Shown here: positions 1-8,412 of the stretch, one piece after another
How the letters are laid out: every line of letters starts with the position of its first letter
Numbering within the stretch: position 1 is the stretch's first letter
Origin: Pseudanabaena sp.
Lineage (GTDB): Bacteria > Cyanobacteriota > Cyanobacteriia > Pseudanabaenales > Pseudanabaenaceae
DNA length: 64,000 nucleotides
Assembly: GCA_003249035.1 (NCBI GenBank)
Contig: QBMK01000006.1
Coordinates: forward strand, 124,001 to 188,000
Reading direction: 5' to 3'
Notes under the pieces: generated by a model
The model's input: only the letters and a program-made list of their open reading frames with translations
The model's database searches: none
What the model was told of the DNA's origin: nothing
Position numbers and translations under genes: made by a program

Positions 1-136
1 TGCGAAACCCTGGGACTTGCATTGTGCGTGTCAAATCTTTGACGACGCGATCGTAAATTGCTTGAGACTTTGCCCCTTCTACTTGAATGTCAAAACCAAT
101 TTGACTAGCGGGAAGCTTCTCTAGAGTGACCTTCAT
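1..136 (-). CDS. tig: Trigger factor, N-terminal fragment (runs off the window)
   Basis: The minus-strand frame starting at the ATG at 136 reads MKVTLEKLPASQIGFDIQVE and continues to VPGFR at the window edge. This is the ribosome-binding N-terminal domain of trigger factor, the ribosome-associated peptidyl-prolyl isomerase and chaperone. The ribosome-docking signature (GFRxGKxP) begins right at the edge, so only its first residues are visible. Only about 45 residues are in the window. The gene is transcribed away from the rest of the segment. Identity is from family recognition of the N-terminus. Confidence 0.85.
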   Translation of the reverse strand, partial: MKVTLEKLPASQIGFDIQVEGAKSQAIYDRVVKDLTRTMQVPGFR

Positions 137-416
137 TATTAAATATGCCTAGATTAAATATGGCTAGATTGAATATATCTAGAAATCAAAAAACATTTCT
201 TGGACTTTTGCCAACTTATGGCAAAGCTGTCAGCAAGTGCCAGATTATGCCAAGTCTATGATAATACGATATTAGCGATCGCATTTTTCAAAAATCTATA
301 AACTAGAGCAAATGGCTTTACTTAACCCATTAGATCCGATATTTATACTAAATGAGGGCTGGATCTTCTTCATCTGGCTTAGATGGGGCCTTCGGCGTAG
401 CAAGAATGTCATTAAG

Positions 417-737
417 TTAAGGAGCGATCGCATCGGCATCATCTAATAAAATTTGTAATTTTGGTCCAGCCGTAGCAAGACCAATAATCACCCTATGCTG
501 CACTCGCTCTTTGTCAATTTGCTGATCATTAATAAATGTCCCGTTTGCGCCAATATTGACGATTTCCCAATAGTTATTATGACGATGTATCTCGACATGA
601 TAGCGAGAAACAACAGAGCTATAGAGAATCACATCATTGTCGCCCGATCTTCCAATCCGAATCACTGACTCAGAACTAAATTTCCATGTTTGGATTGGCG
701 TAGATTCAATTGGATGCAGCAGATTTAGCGTAATCAC
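417..737 (-). CDS. Small stand-alone FHA-domain protein
   Basis: The 106-residue product is essentially one forkhead-associated domain. The phosphothreonine-binding signatures are visible: IGRSGDNDVIL near residue 28, then SRYHVEI near 45, then a NGTFIND strand near 65. Such domains bind phosphorylated partners and often recruit substrates of Ser/Thr kinases. No catalytic domain is attached. The start used is GTG at 737. The frame stays open further upstream with no better start. The neighbour at 958 is divergent, so the gene is probably monocistronic. Two other proteins in the window (PBP1A at 51-53 kb and the cyclase at 57-58.6 kb) also carry FHA domains. Confidence 0.8.
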   Translation of the reverse strand: MITLNLLHPIESTPIQTWKFSSESVIRIGRSGDNDVILYSSVVSRYHVEIHRHNNYWEIVNIGANGTFINDQQIDKERVQHRVIIGLATAGPKLQILLDDADAIAP

Positions 738-820
738 GGCTTTAATGGGGAAATTTTGCAGAATTAGAGTTTTTTGACTGCCAATGCTACAGTATTTGCA
801 CTTTTAGCATTGACTTAATC

Positions 821-881
821 AATAAAGAATGAGTTTTGTGTGGCGCGGCAAAGCCGCGCCACACAAAACTCATTCTTTATT
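821..881. repeat. Perfect 29-bp inverted repeat between divergent genes
   Basis: The arms 821-849 and 853-881 are exact reverse complements around a 3-nt AAA loop. The tip is GC-rich (GGCGCGGC/GCCGCGCC) and the outer arms are AT-rich. It lies between the FHA gene, which starts at 737 on the minus strand, and the oxidoreductase, which starts at 958 on the plus strand. Both genes are therefore transcribed away from it and it terminates neither. It is one of several comparable hairpins in divergent intergenic regions of this window. Confidence 0.9.
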
Positions 882-957
882 TTACTGTTAGTCGCCAAAC
901 AGATCTTAGAGTAGAAAATGGCGCGAAGCATTCTTTTCTACTCTATTAAAAACATTT

Positions 958-2040
958 ATGAAAACTGTCACTATTATTGGCTGCGGTGTAATCGGGGCAA
1001 TGCTCGCTTATGAACTAAGCAAAACTGAGCTAAAAGTGACGGTACTTGAAGCAAACGCTCTCCCTGCAATGGTAGCAACTGGTTCGGCGTTAGGAGTATT
1101 GATGGCAGTTTCTAGCTCCAAGGCGAAAGGGCCGTTAGTCAAGTTGCGCTTGGCTAGTCTAAAAATGTACGATTGCCTGATCGATGAGTTAACAACCCAA
1201 ACAAAACGCAATATTCTTTACAATCGCAACGGTATTTTAAGTTTTTTACGATCGCCTGAGGAAAAAAATAAAGCGCGATCGCTAATTGAAATTCGCAAAG
1301 AACAGGGATTTGAGTTGCAATGGCTTGAACGTGATGTAATTTCTCAACAATACTCACAATGGCTAACTGAAGATGGCATACTAAGTCCATGCGATCGGGC
1401 GGTGCATCCAACTCAGCTTGTCGATGCGTTAGTTGACGCAGCTACTCAAAATGGGGTGAAGTTTCAGTGGAATGCACCAGTAAAATGCCTAGAAGACATC
1501 AAAAGCGATCGCATCGTGGTGACTTCCGGCTTAGGCAGTAACGTCTTACTTGCCCAAATTTTGAAAAACTGTTCACAAGCTAGAGAGCAGGATCTTTTGC
1601 TGCCAGTGGGCGGTCAAGCTCTTTTATTACAAGTCCCCGGACTAAATTTACAAACCATTATTAATGCTGAAAATGAAGATCACTCAGACATTAATATCGT
1701 GCCGTTAGGTAACGATCAATATTGGCTCGGCGCAACCCTAGAATTTGAGCCTGTTGAATTGCCCCACGAGGCTAATATTTCGCTACTGCTAGAACAGGCG
1801 ATCTCATGGTGTCCTACTTTTAAGCAAGCTAAAGTTTTAAAAACATGGGCAGGAGATCGACCCAGACCGGATGGATTCCAATCCCCTATTTTAGGGTTTG
1901 TGCCAGACCATCCCCATATATTGATTGCTACAGGACATTATCGTAATGGTGTGATGATGGCTCCTGTGACTGCTCAAATTACAAGAGATTTACTACTAAC
2001 TGGCACAAGTGATTTGCCTTGGAAATCTTTTGCTCTTTGA
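958..2040 (+). CDS. FAD-dependent amino-acid oxidase family protein (DAO/glycine-oxidase-like)
   Basis: The 360-residue protein begins with the Rossmann FAD-binding motif VTIIGCGVIGAMLAYELS, an acidic residue ending the second strand (VTVLEAN). It ends with the DAO-type second flavin segment, GDRPRPDG near residue 300 then IATGHYRNGVMMAP near 325. This architecture matches glycine oxidase (ThiO) and D-amino-acid dehydrogenases, which oxidise amines to imines. ThiO would make iminoglycine for thiazole synthesis, but no thi genes are nearby, so the substrate is not assigned. The ATG at 958 lies just before the FAD motif, which supports this start. Confidence 0.8.
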   Translation: MKTVTIIGCGVIGAMLAYELSKTELKVTVLEANALPAMVATGSALGVLMAVSSSKAKGPLVKLRLASLKMYDCLIDELTTQTKRNILYNRNGILSFLRSPEEKNKARSLIEIRKEQGFELQWLERDVISQQYSQWLTEDGILSPCDRAVHPTQLVDALVDAATQNGVKFQWNAPVKCLEDIKSDRIVVTSGLGSNVLLAQILKNCSQAREQDLLLPVGGQALLLQVPGLNLQTIINAENEDHSDINIVPLGNDQYWLGATLEFEPVELPHEANISLLLEQAISWCPTFKQAKVLKTWAGDRPRPDGFQSPILGFVPDHPHILIATGHYRNGVMMAPVTAQITRDLLLTGTSDLPWKSFAL

Positions 2041-2115
2041 GATAGGTTGATTGTGACTCAACCAATTGAGAGATAGGACAAAATAATTTTCCAGCGCTTA
2101 TTTAACTCACGAAAT

Positions 2116-3015
2116 TTAACGAAAGCGAGATCTCCAGATTCTTTGATATTCACTATCATTCAACCCCCCTGAAGTATTCAATCTATTCACTTGAATGGAT
2201 TGATTGAGTGCGGCAATACGATCGCCTGTCGCAGGATGAGTACTTAAGAAAGTTATAGTACCGCCACCGCCTGAACTAGCTAGTTTTTGCATGAATGCGG
2301 GCATTGCGCTCGCCGCAAAACCGGCTCTCGTGATATTTATCAAACCTCGGCGATCGGCATCAAACTCGGCTTCACGACTATTTGGCAAACGCAATGCCAG
2401 ATTGACACCAATGCCAACTAAGCGATCATCACCAACTCCAGCAATTGTGGCAATACCCTGCGCGATCGCCATTTGCTTCATTTGCTCTAGCGAATGACGA
2501 CCCGAAATATGCCCCATTTCGTGACCGATTACACTCGCTAGTTGAGCCACATTGTCCGCAGCAGCAATCGTGCCAGTATTAATGTAGACAAAACCGCCCA
2601 TGGTAGCAAAGGCATTGAGATTTCTATCATCGACAACGCGAAAAGTGTAGGGAATATTGGGGCGATCGCTAAGGTGAACTAAAATCTGTCCTAATCGACG
2701 AACTAAAGCTGTAGCCGCAGGATCTCGACTAATTCTCACTTCTTGCTGAATTTGACGATCAATCTGTTGGCCCAGTAAAACTTCCTCATTGTCTCCAATA
2801 CTAGAAAGCTGGATAACTTGAATAGCTGATGGCAGAACGCGCAACAGGTCAGACAAATTAATAGCGCTAGCAACAAAAGGATTGAGAGATATTGATAAGA
2901 ACAAAGACATTAATAATGCGATCGCAAATTTCCAGTAACGCTGAAGTCCTCTAACAGTAGATGTTATAAATTTTTGACTAATTGAATTTGATAACTTAGC
3001 GATCGATATTTTCAT
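2116..3015 (-). CDS. M48-family zinc metalloprotease, membrane or periplasmic
   Basis: The 299-residue product has an N-terminal hydrophobic segment (about residues 28-52) that looks like a signal anchor. A peptidase M48 domain follows, with the zinc motif VIGHEMGHISGRHS near residues 163-176 and a downstream EAEFDADRRG segment supplying the third zinc ligand. A ThrHisPro motif (STHPATGDRI) near the C-terminus is typical of the family. BepA/LoiP-like relatives act in periplasmic protein quality control. There is no TPR extension, so it is closer to the short LoiP/YcaL type. It is divergent from nadA. Confidence 0.85.
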   Translation of the reverse strand: MKISIAKLSNSISQKFITSTVRGLQRYWKFAIALLMSLFLSISLNPFVASAINLSDLLRVLPSAIQVIQLSSIGDNEEVLLGQQIDRQIQQEVRISRDPAATALVRRLGQILVHLSDRPNIPYTFRVVDDRNLNAFATMGGFVYINTGTIAAADNVAQLASVIGHEMGHISGRHSLEQMKQMAIAQGIATIAGVGDDRLVGIGVNLALRLPNSREAEFDADRRGLINITRAGFAASAMPAFMQKLASSGGGGTITFLSTHPATGDRIAALNQSIQVNRLNTSGGLNDSEYQRIWRSRFR

Positions 3016-3432
3016 ATTTATAATTACCTTAAGCTTTACTGAATTTTACGTTTATAGACTTTGATCAATATTTAGGATTTAGGCTAGATTCCCACCACTA
3101 GAGCCACCAAAACAAAAATTAGAGCACTTATTCAAACAAGAAAAATTTGTGATGTAAGTTCTTATTACCAGTTATCAGAAAATTCTAATTATGAAACCAA
3201 TTTTTAGATTTTGATGAAAGTCATACTAGGTTTAACTTTCATCAAAACTAGTTTTGATAATGAGAATTGCTGGTAATTGATGTCTTGGCTTGAGTTGACG
3301 AAAAAATAACGGAGAAAGTTGCAATAAACCTTAAAGCAGATCTCTTACATTCGGCGGATATATTTTTGGTAATTTCTACTATAATTGATGTGGTAAATGA
3401 ATAATTTTCACTATAATTAAGTGAGGCAAGCC
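3016..3432. other. Intergenic region between the M48 protease and nadA
   Basis: This 417-bp AT-rich divergent region holds no convincing gene on either strand. The only structure is a perfect 13-bp inverted repeat, 3209-3221 with 3235-3247, around a 13-nt loop. It presumably contains the two outward promoters. No known riboswitch was recognised, and promoter elements could not be assigned with confidence. Confidence 0.5.
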
Positions 3433-4416
3433 GTGTTTCTCACCGCTCCAAAAAACCAACAATTTGACCGCCAAATTTCGCCAAATTCCATTCCCAGTGA
3501 CCTATTCCAAGCGATTGCCGATCTTAAAAAAGAACTGAATGCGATAATTTTGGCTCATTACTATCAAGATCCTGATCTGCAAGATATCTCGGATTATATT
3601 GGTGATTCATTAGGCCTATCGCAAGCTGCCGCTAACTGTCAAGCAGATGTGATCGTATTTTTGGGCGTACATTTCATGGCTGAGACAGCCAAAATTTTGA
3701 ATCCCAACAAATTGGTATTATTGCCAGACTTGGATGCAGGTTGCTCCCTTGCAGATAGTTGCCCTCCAGATCGTTTTGCCAAGTTTAAAGCTGAACATCC
3801 CGATCATTTGGTAATTTCCTATATAAATTGCTCTGCCGATATCAAAGCACTGAGCGATATTATTTGCACAAGTGCGAATGCTGTGGCGATCGTCAATCAA
3901 ATTCCCAAGGATCAGCCAATTATATTTGCCCCAGATCGCAACCTTGGACGCTATGTAATAGAACAGTCAGGCCGAGATATGTTGCTATGGGATGGAGCTT
4001 GTATTGTTCATGAAATTTTTTCCGAACGTAAATTAGTGGAACTCAAACTATCTTTCCCAGATGCCGATATAATCGCTCATCCTGAATGTGAAGCAAATGT
4101 ATTGCGTCATGCAGATTTTATTGGCTCGACCACGGGATTACTAAAGTATGTCCAGAAGTCTGTTCGTCAAGAATTTATCGTGGTTACCGAATCTGGTGTG
4201 ATCCATCAAATGCAAAAGGCAACTCCATTTAAAAAATTTATTCCTGCTCCTCCCAATAGCAATTGCGCTTGTAATGAATGTCCCTATATGCGTCTGAATA
4301 CTTTAGAAAAAGTCTATCTAGCTATGAAAAACCGCTCTCCTGAAATAATTCTCGATGAGGCAGTCCGTCAAGCCGCACTCAGACCGATGCAAAGGATGCT
4401 AGAAATGTCAGTCTAA
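3433..4416 (+). CDS. nadA: Quinolinate synthase A
   Basis: It condenses iminoaspartate with dihydroxyacetone phosphate to give quinolinate in NAD biosynthesis, using a [4Fe-4S] cluster. Visible signatures are [21 protein letters not shown] near the N-terminus, the cluster cysteines in [16 protein letters not shown] and CNECPYM, and the VTESG strand. A GTG at 3421 directly follows a stop, but a second GTG at 3433 has GAGG six bases upstream, gives the expected MFLTAP start and is preferred. The product is about 327 residues, normal for the family. It appears monocistronic; nadB and nadC are not in the window. Confidence 0.93.
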   Translation: MFLTAPKNQQFDRQISPNSIPSDLFQAIADLKKELNAIILAHYYQDPDLQDISDYIGDSLGLSQAAANCQADVIVFLGVHFMAETAKILNPNKLVLLPDLDAGCSLADSCPPDRFAKFKAEHPDHLVISYINCSADIKALSDIICTSANAVAIVNQIPKDQPIIFAPDRNLGRYVIEQSGRDMLLWDGACIVHEIFSERKLVELKLSFPDADIIAHPECEANVLRHADFIGSTTGLLKYVQKSVRQEFIVVTESGVIHQMQKATPFKKFIPAPPNSNCACNECPYMRLNTLEKVYLAMKNRSPEIILDEAVRQAALRPMQRMLEMSV

Positions 4417-4685
4417 GGAGTGTTTGAGAAGTTTTTAACATACAAAAAGCTTAATTAAGCGCTCAAATTGTATAGTTTGTGATTTTTTGTTTAATGGAGT
4501 CTGGGATCTGTAACGTAATGGATTAGATTTGCTATTGATAATGTCACCATCGAATTGGTTGGAGACCATATTGTCGAATCGTTTCGCTGAGGTGCAGAGA
4601 AAAGCTGACTTTCAAAAAATATTGCCATCGGATAGTCACTATTCTCTTCATTATCCAAAGCCGAGCTTCAGCAACAATACTTGTA
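4417..4685. other. Intergenic stretch between nadA and ycf46, before the repeat
   Basis: This is AT-rich sequence. A 65-codon open frame at 4529-4726 has no Shine-Dalgarno sequence and runs into the 103-bp repeat, so it is not called a gene. No RNA gene was recognised. Confidence 0.4.
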
Positions 4686-4788
4686 ATACCAAAACACAAA
4701 ATGTCGTAGCCATTTCGTGTTTTTAAAACCCTTACTGGGTTTGGTTTTTAATTCACAGAAGTGTCGTCACACTTCTGTGAATTGGTAT
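4686..4788. repeat. 103-bp three-hairpin dispersed repeat, copy A
   Basis: The ends are inverted (ATACCAA at the left, TTGGTAT at the right). Inside are a first hairpin around ACACAAAAT...CATTTCGTGT, a middle AACCCTTACTGGGTTTGG hairpin, and a third hairpin CACAGAAGTGTCGTCACACT closing with TTCTGTG. The same architecture recurs at 12920, 33364 and 50368 with scattered substitutions. Base changes often fall in paired positions, which fits conserved folding. The copies encode nothing. The element is MITE-like or REP-like. Confidence 0.9.
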
Positions 4789-4893
4789 AACCTACTGCAC
4801 GAAAAACTGCTATAGGCTATAAAACAGACTCTGTTTTACTGTAGATTATAGGCTTTAGATATTCCCTCTTGATACTCTTAGCCTGCTGAATCA

Positions 4894-6399
4894 ATGAATT
4901 TTGAAGCCGACTTAAATCTCATACTCCGCGCCCGTTATCCTTTGATATATATACCTTCCGCTGAAGAGGAACGAGTTGAAGCAGTGATTAGTAGCGTTGC
5001 AAAATCCCTTGGACGCAGCGTATTTGTGTGGGATTTTGTGGATGGCTATCAGTCTAATCCTACCGATGCAGGAACGGGCAAGCGAAATCCGTTACAAGCT
5101 CTAGAATTCGTTGATAAAATCCCAAAAGGTGCTGTGTTTGTTTTGCGAGATTTTGATCGCTTTCTCGAAGATATAGCGATCGCCCGTAAGCTAAAAAATC
5201 TCGCTCGTAAGCTCAAAAGTGAAGCCCAAAATATTATTGTGCTTGCCTCACAGATTAATATTCCCGATAGCCTCAGTGAGTTTTTTTCGATTTTAGAATT
5301 TCCTCTTCCTAGTCCTAATGAATTAAGAACTGAAATTGAGCAAATTGCATGTTCTGTTAGTTATGCTAATCCGACTTGTGATATTCAACTTGACAAGCAG
5401 GCGATAGATGATCTTGTTAGAGCTGGCCAAGGCTTATCTCTTGAAAAAATGCGTCGTGTATTGGCAAAAGCGATCGCCGAAAATGGTCGCTTAAGTCCTG
5501 AAGATGTGGAACTAATTCTTGAAGAAAAACGCCAAAGTATTCGCCAAACTCAGATTTTAGAATTCTATCCATCAACGACAGAAATTACCGATATTGGTGG
5601 TTTAGATAACCTCAAAGAATGGCTCTTGCGTCGGGGTAGTGCCTTTAGCGATCGCGCCCGAAAGTATGGATTACCACATCCACGAGGCTTGCTGCTGGCA
5701 GGAATCCAAGGCACTGGTAAATCACTTACTGCTAAAGCTATCTCCCATCATTGGCATTTACCATTATTGCGCCTTGATGTCGGTCGACTATTCGCAGGTC
5801 TAGTCGGCGAAAGCGAATCCCGTACCCGTCAGATGATTCAGTTAGCCGAAGCGCTTTCTCCCTGTGTTTTATGGATTGATGAAATCGACAAGGCTTTTGC
5901 GGGAACTGATGGACGTGGTGATTCGGGAACAACTAATCGCGTTTTTGGTACATTCCTGACATGGATGGCAGAAAAGACTTCACCCGTATTTGTGGTGGCA
6001 ACAGCCAATAATATTCGTACTCTGCCACCAGAACTCCTGCGAAAGGGGAGATTCGATGAGGTGTTTTTTGTGGGATTACCCAATCAAGAGGAGCGATCGC
6101 AGATTTTTTCTGTTCACATAAGCAAATACCGCCCCCACAATACTCGCGCCTACGATATCGATCGCCTTGCCTACGAAACTCCAGATTTTTCCGGTGCTGA
6201 AATCGAACAGGGCATTATTGAAGCAATGCATATTGGCTTCAGTCAAAATCGAGACTTTACTACCGATGACATCCTCGAAGCAGCTAGCCAAATTGTGCCA
6301 TTGGCACAGACTGCCCAACAGGAAATACAAGTTTTACAAGAATGGGCCGCGTCAGGTAAAGCAAGATTAGCTTCGCGACAAAATGTGTTCAATAAGTGA
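4894..6399 (+). CDS. ycf46: Ycf46-type AAA ATPase
   Basis: The 501-residue protein has the cyanobacterial/plastid Ycf46 N-terminal region (LILRARYPLIYIPSAEEERV). A single AAA module follows, with Walker A GIQGTGKS near residue 270, Walker B CVLWIDEIDKAF near 325, sensor 1 VVATANN near 368, and an arginine finger region LLRKGRFDEVFFV near 383. Ycf46 is linked in cyanobacteria to control of CO2 uptake and photosynthesis; that role is from the family. It is followed at once by a convergent terminator hairpin. Confidence 0.88.
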   Translation: MNFEADLNLILRARYPLIYIPSAEEERVEAVISSVAKSLGRSVFVWDFVDGYQSNPTDAGTGKRNPLQALEFVDKIPKGAVFVLRDFDRFLEDIAIARKLKNLARKLKSEAQNIIVLASQINIPDSLSEFFSILEFPLPSPNELRTEIEQIACSVSYANPTCDIQLDKQAIDDLVRAGQGLSLEKMRRVLAKAIAENGRLSPEDVELILEEKRQSIRQTQILEFYPSTTEITDIGGLDNLKEWLLRRGSAFSDRARKYGLPHPRGLLLAGIQGTGKSLTAKAISHHWHLPLLRLDVGRLFAGLVGESESRTRQMIQLAEALSPCVLWIDEIDKAFAGTDGRGDSGTTNRVFGTFLTWMAEKTSPVFVVATANNIRTLPPELLRKGRFDEVFFVGLPNQEERSQIFSVHISKYRPHNTRAYDIDRLAYETPDFSGAEIEQGIIEAMHIGFSQNRDFTTDDILEAASQIVPLAQTAQQEIQVLQEWAASGKARLASRQNVFNK

Positions 6400-6448
6400 A
6401 ACTTCAAAGTGAGTGGCGGAGCTTCTCGCCTCCACTCACTTTGAAGTT
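6400..6448. terminator. Bidirectional hairpin between convergent ycf46 and MOSC genes
   Basis: The 17-bp arms 6400-6416 and 6432-6448 are exact reverse complements. The hairpin begins one base after the ycf46 stop and its right end overlaps the TAA of the minus-strand MOSC gene, as expected for a shared factor-independent terminator. Confidence 0.8.
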
Positions 6449-7226
6449 AAAGAGCTATATCATTTATTTTTAGAACTTTGTTAGCTTCTGTGAAGGGAAT
6501 ACGTGTATTTAATGCAAGGCGATAAAAATGATTGAACCGAGATCGCTCTATGCCTAATGGTAAAGTTGCTTCTCGATTCTGTGTGAAAATCTTTTGAAAT
6601 TCTGGATAAACTTCGCCTGTGAATGTGTCACGGGTGGGAACAGGGCAACGCTGACAGGGATTAGTGCCGAGAAACTGAACATCGCCAATTTTAAAAGGAA
6701 TTGTTTCACCAGCTTTCGCAAATAAATGATCTTCCCAAAATGGTTCGGTATCAGAAATTTCTAGATTAGTTCGGAAGCGATCGCGAATTTGCTCAAGACT
6801 AATTTGGGGACTTGCATACCAACTATGCGCAGTGGCAAGTGTGGCTTCAGCGATCACGGTTGCGCCCCACGCTTCTGGATCGTCAGGGAACCCATTACTA
6901 ACATTTTGACGGAGTTCTATAGGTTGATCAAAAAATTTACTTAACCAAGCTGTAAGTGCCATTCGATCTCGATCTAAATGGAAAGTGAATACTTCTTGCT
7001 GCTCTTGGATTTGCAAATGCACTAGCCGATCGCCTAATTCGTACTTTGCCCTAATTAAATGAATCTTAGGGTAGCGCTTAGCATTGATATATTTTCCGCT
7101 TTTATCAAATATGGCAAATTCGCGATCGCCTTTTAGTGAGCCACCATCAGATATCTCGATTTCATTTAAAGAGATCGGATCTAGGGATTTGATAGGAAAA
7201 ATCAGGATTTTGCTAAGTTTTGCCAT
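6447..7226 (-). CDS. MOSC-domain protein (mARC/YcbX-like)
   Basis: The 259-residue protein starts with the MOSC N-terminal beta-barrel (LSKILIFPIKSLDPISL; GDREFAIFDKSGKYINAKRYPKIHLI). It ends with a MOSC domain containing the conserved cysteine segment GTNPCQRCPVPTRDTFTG near residue 190. In YcbX and mARC this cysteine coordinates molybdenum cofactor and the enzymes reduce N-hydroxylated compounds. Substrate is unknown here. No ferredoxin domain is fused, so an external electron donor would be needed. Confidence 0.85.
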   Translation of the reverse strand: MAKLSKILIFPIKSLDPISLNEIEISDGGSLKGDREFAIFDKSGKYINAKRYPKIHLIRAKYELGDRLVHLQIQEQQEVFTFHLDRDRMALTAWLSKFFDQPIELRQNVSNGFPDDPEAWGATVIAEATLATAHSWYASPQISLEQIRDRFRTNLEISDTEPFWEDHLFAKAGETIPFKIGDVQFLGTNPCQRCPVPTRDTFTGEVYPEFQKIFTQNREATLPLGIERSRFNHFYRLALNTRIPFTEANKVLKINDIAL

Positions 7227-7476
7227 AATAGCGAAGATTATGTAATTGGGTAATTTTGCTGTTTATCGAATAGGGAAAAATATTTTCTTTTCTAATCCCT
7301 GCAACAATAAAGTATAAATTTTTAAGGTGTCGTTTATCTTTGCCCCATTCAAACGCCGTCTCAATCCCATACTTTTTTAATCTAAAACCGAAATTTCTCT
7401 TGTGCTTTGCACTTTGCCTTCGGTAATATGTCTGTAATGGCATTGGCTTGATGCGTTGATTCATTGCGCAATACAC
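7213..7476 (-). CDS. Possible small basic protein, unrecognised
   Basis: This 87-codon frame begins at GTG 7476 (ATG at 7464) and overlaps the start of the MOSC gene by 14 bp. The product is rich in Lys, Arg and Tyr (RRQSAKHKRNFGFRLKKYG) with a short hydrophobic patch NLYFIVAGI. I do not recognise it. The overlap would fit translational coupling, but no strong ribosome binding site is visible and it may be spurious. Confidence 0.25.
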   Translation of the reverse strand: MYCAMNQRIKPMPLQTYYRRQSAKHKRNFGFRLKKYGIETAFEWGKDKRHLKNLYFIVAGIRKENIFPYSINSKITQLHNLRYYGKT

Positions 7477-7548
7477 GATGAATAGCTTTTTCGTTCTTTT
7501 TCTCTAAAACTGTCCGTAGTATGGATCCATACTATCCTCATAAAAATT

Positions 7549-8157
7549 ATGTCCAATTCTACTGATGTATATACCCTTGCTCAATGGCTAGCCGGTGATC
7601 ATAGTAATTGGGAACAAGCGATCGAGAATCCGCCATTTTTTGCTCATATTCGCGTCGGCATTCGTGCTTTGCCCAACCCCATTACCGATGATGGTGTATG
7701 GCTATTTCTCGAACAAGCCTACAACTTTGAACTAAATCATCCCTATCGCACGGCAGTTTTACACCTGATTTATCAAAACGATCGCATTGAAATGATCAAC
7801 TATCGTCTTAAAAATCCGGAAACTTTTTTTGGTGCTAGTCGCGATCGCGATCGTCTTAAAGTGCTAGATGCAGATGCTATTGAGCAGCTACAAGGTTGCA
7901 CCCAATGGGTTCAACGCGCCGATCAACAAACATTTAAGGGTTCAGTCGAGCCTGGAAAAAAATGTTGCATCAATCGCAAGGGTGTCGAGACCTATCTTGC
8001 AATTGAGTTTGCAGTTACCGAAACCACTTATAGCAGTCTGGATCGAGGCTATGACACAGTAACCGATGAGAGAGTGTGGGGTTCGATCGCAGGAGCATTC
8101 CAATTTGTGAAAAAGACAAGCTTTAGCAACGAAATTACCATAGGATCTACTCCTTAA
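7549..8157 (+). CDS. cpcT: CpcT/CpeT-family phycobiliprotein bilin lyase
   Basis: The 202-residue protein has the CpcT/CpeT fold signatures: TLAQWLAGDHSNWEQAIENP, then FFAHIRVGIRALP, FLEQAYNFELNHPYRTAVLHL, and GCTQWVQRADQQTFKGS. Family members attach phycocyanobilin to a beta-subunit cysteine (Cys-153 of CpcB for CpcT; CpeT acts on phycoerythrin) during phycobilisome assembly. The exact substrate cannot be told from sequence alone, so cpcT is the more general guess. It stands alone, away from phycobilisome genes. Confidence 0.85.
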   Translation: MSNSTDVYTLAQWLAGDHSNWEQAIENPPFFAHIRVGIRALPNPITDDGVWLFLEQAYNFELNHPYRTAVLHLIYQNDRIEMINYRLKNPETFFGASRDRDRLKVLDADAIEQLQGCTQWVQRADQQTFKGSVEPGKKCCINRKGVETYLAIEFAVTETTYSSLDRGYDTVTDERVWGSIAGAFQFVKKTSFSNEITIGSTP

Positions 8158-8289
8158 GAGCTACTCCTCAGGTATAATTAATTCCTGAATGATTAATATT
8201 ATTCAGATTTATAGTCCTGCTTTAGCAGTACCTAATTTCTTGAGAATCTAATCATTTGGAGTTTTCTCATCACATTTTGCAAATGAATA

Positions 8290-8350
8290 AAGTCCAACAA
8301 ATTCTTTAAAAGCTTCACGTAGCATAGATTTCAAAGAATTTGTTGGGCTT
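8290..8350. repeat. Inverted repeat upstream of purD
   Basis: AAGTCCAACAAATTCTTT (8290-8307) pairs with AAAGAATTTGTTGGGCTT (8333-8350), with about a 25-nt loop. It sits between cpcT (ends 8157) and purD (starts 8413), both on the plus strand. It could end cpcT transcription or form a purD leader structure. No poly-T tract follows. Confidence 0.6.
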
Positions 8351-8412
8351 GACGAAAGCGCAAAGCATTGTAGTAGAGAAAGCAAAACTAGTGTGAGTAT
8401 TAAAGGTGTAAT

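Noticed and set aside
4529-4726. 65-codon plus-strand frame between nadA and ycf46
   Set aside because: It has no ribosome binding site, and its C-terminal part is the start of the 103-bp repeat, so it is not likely to be a gene.
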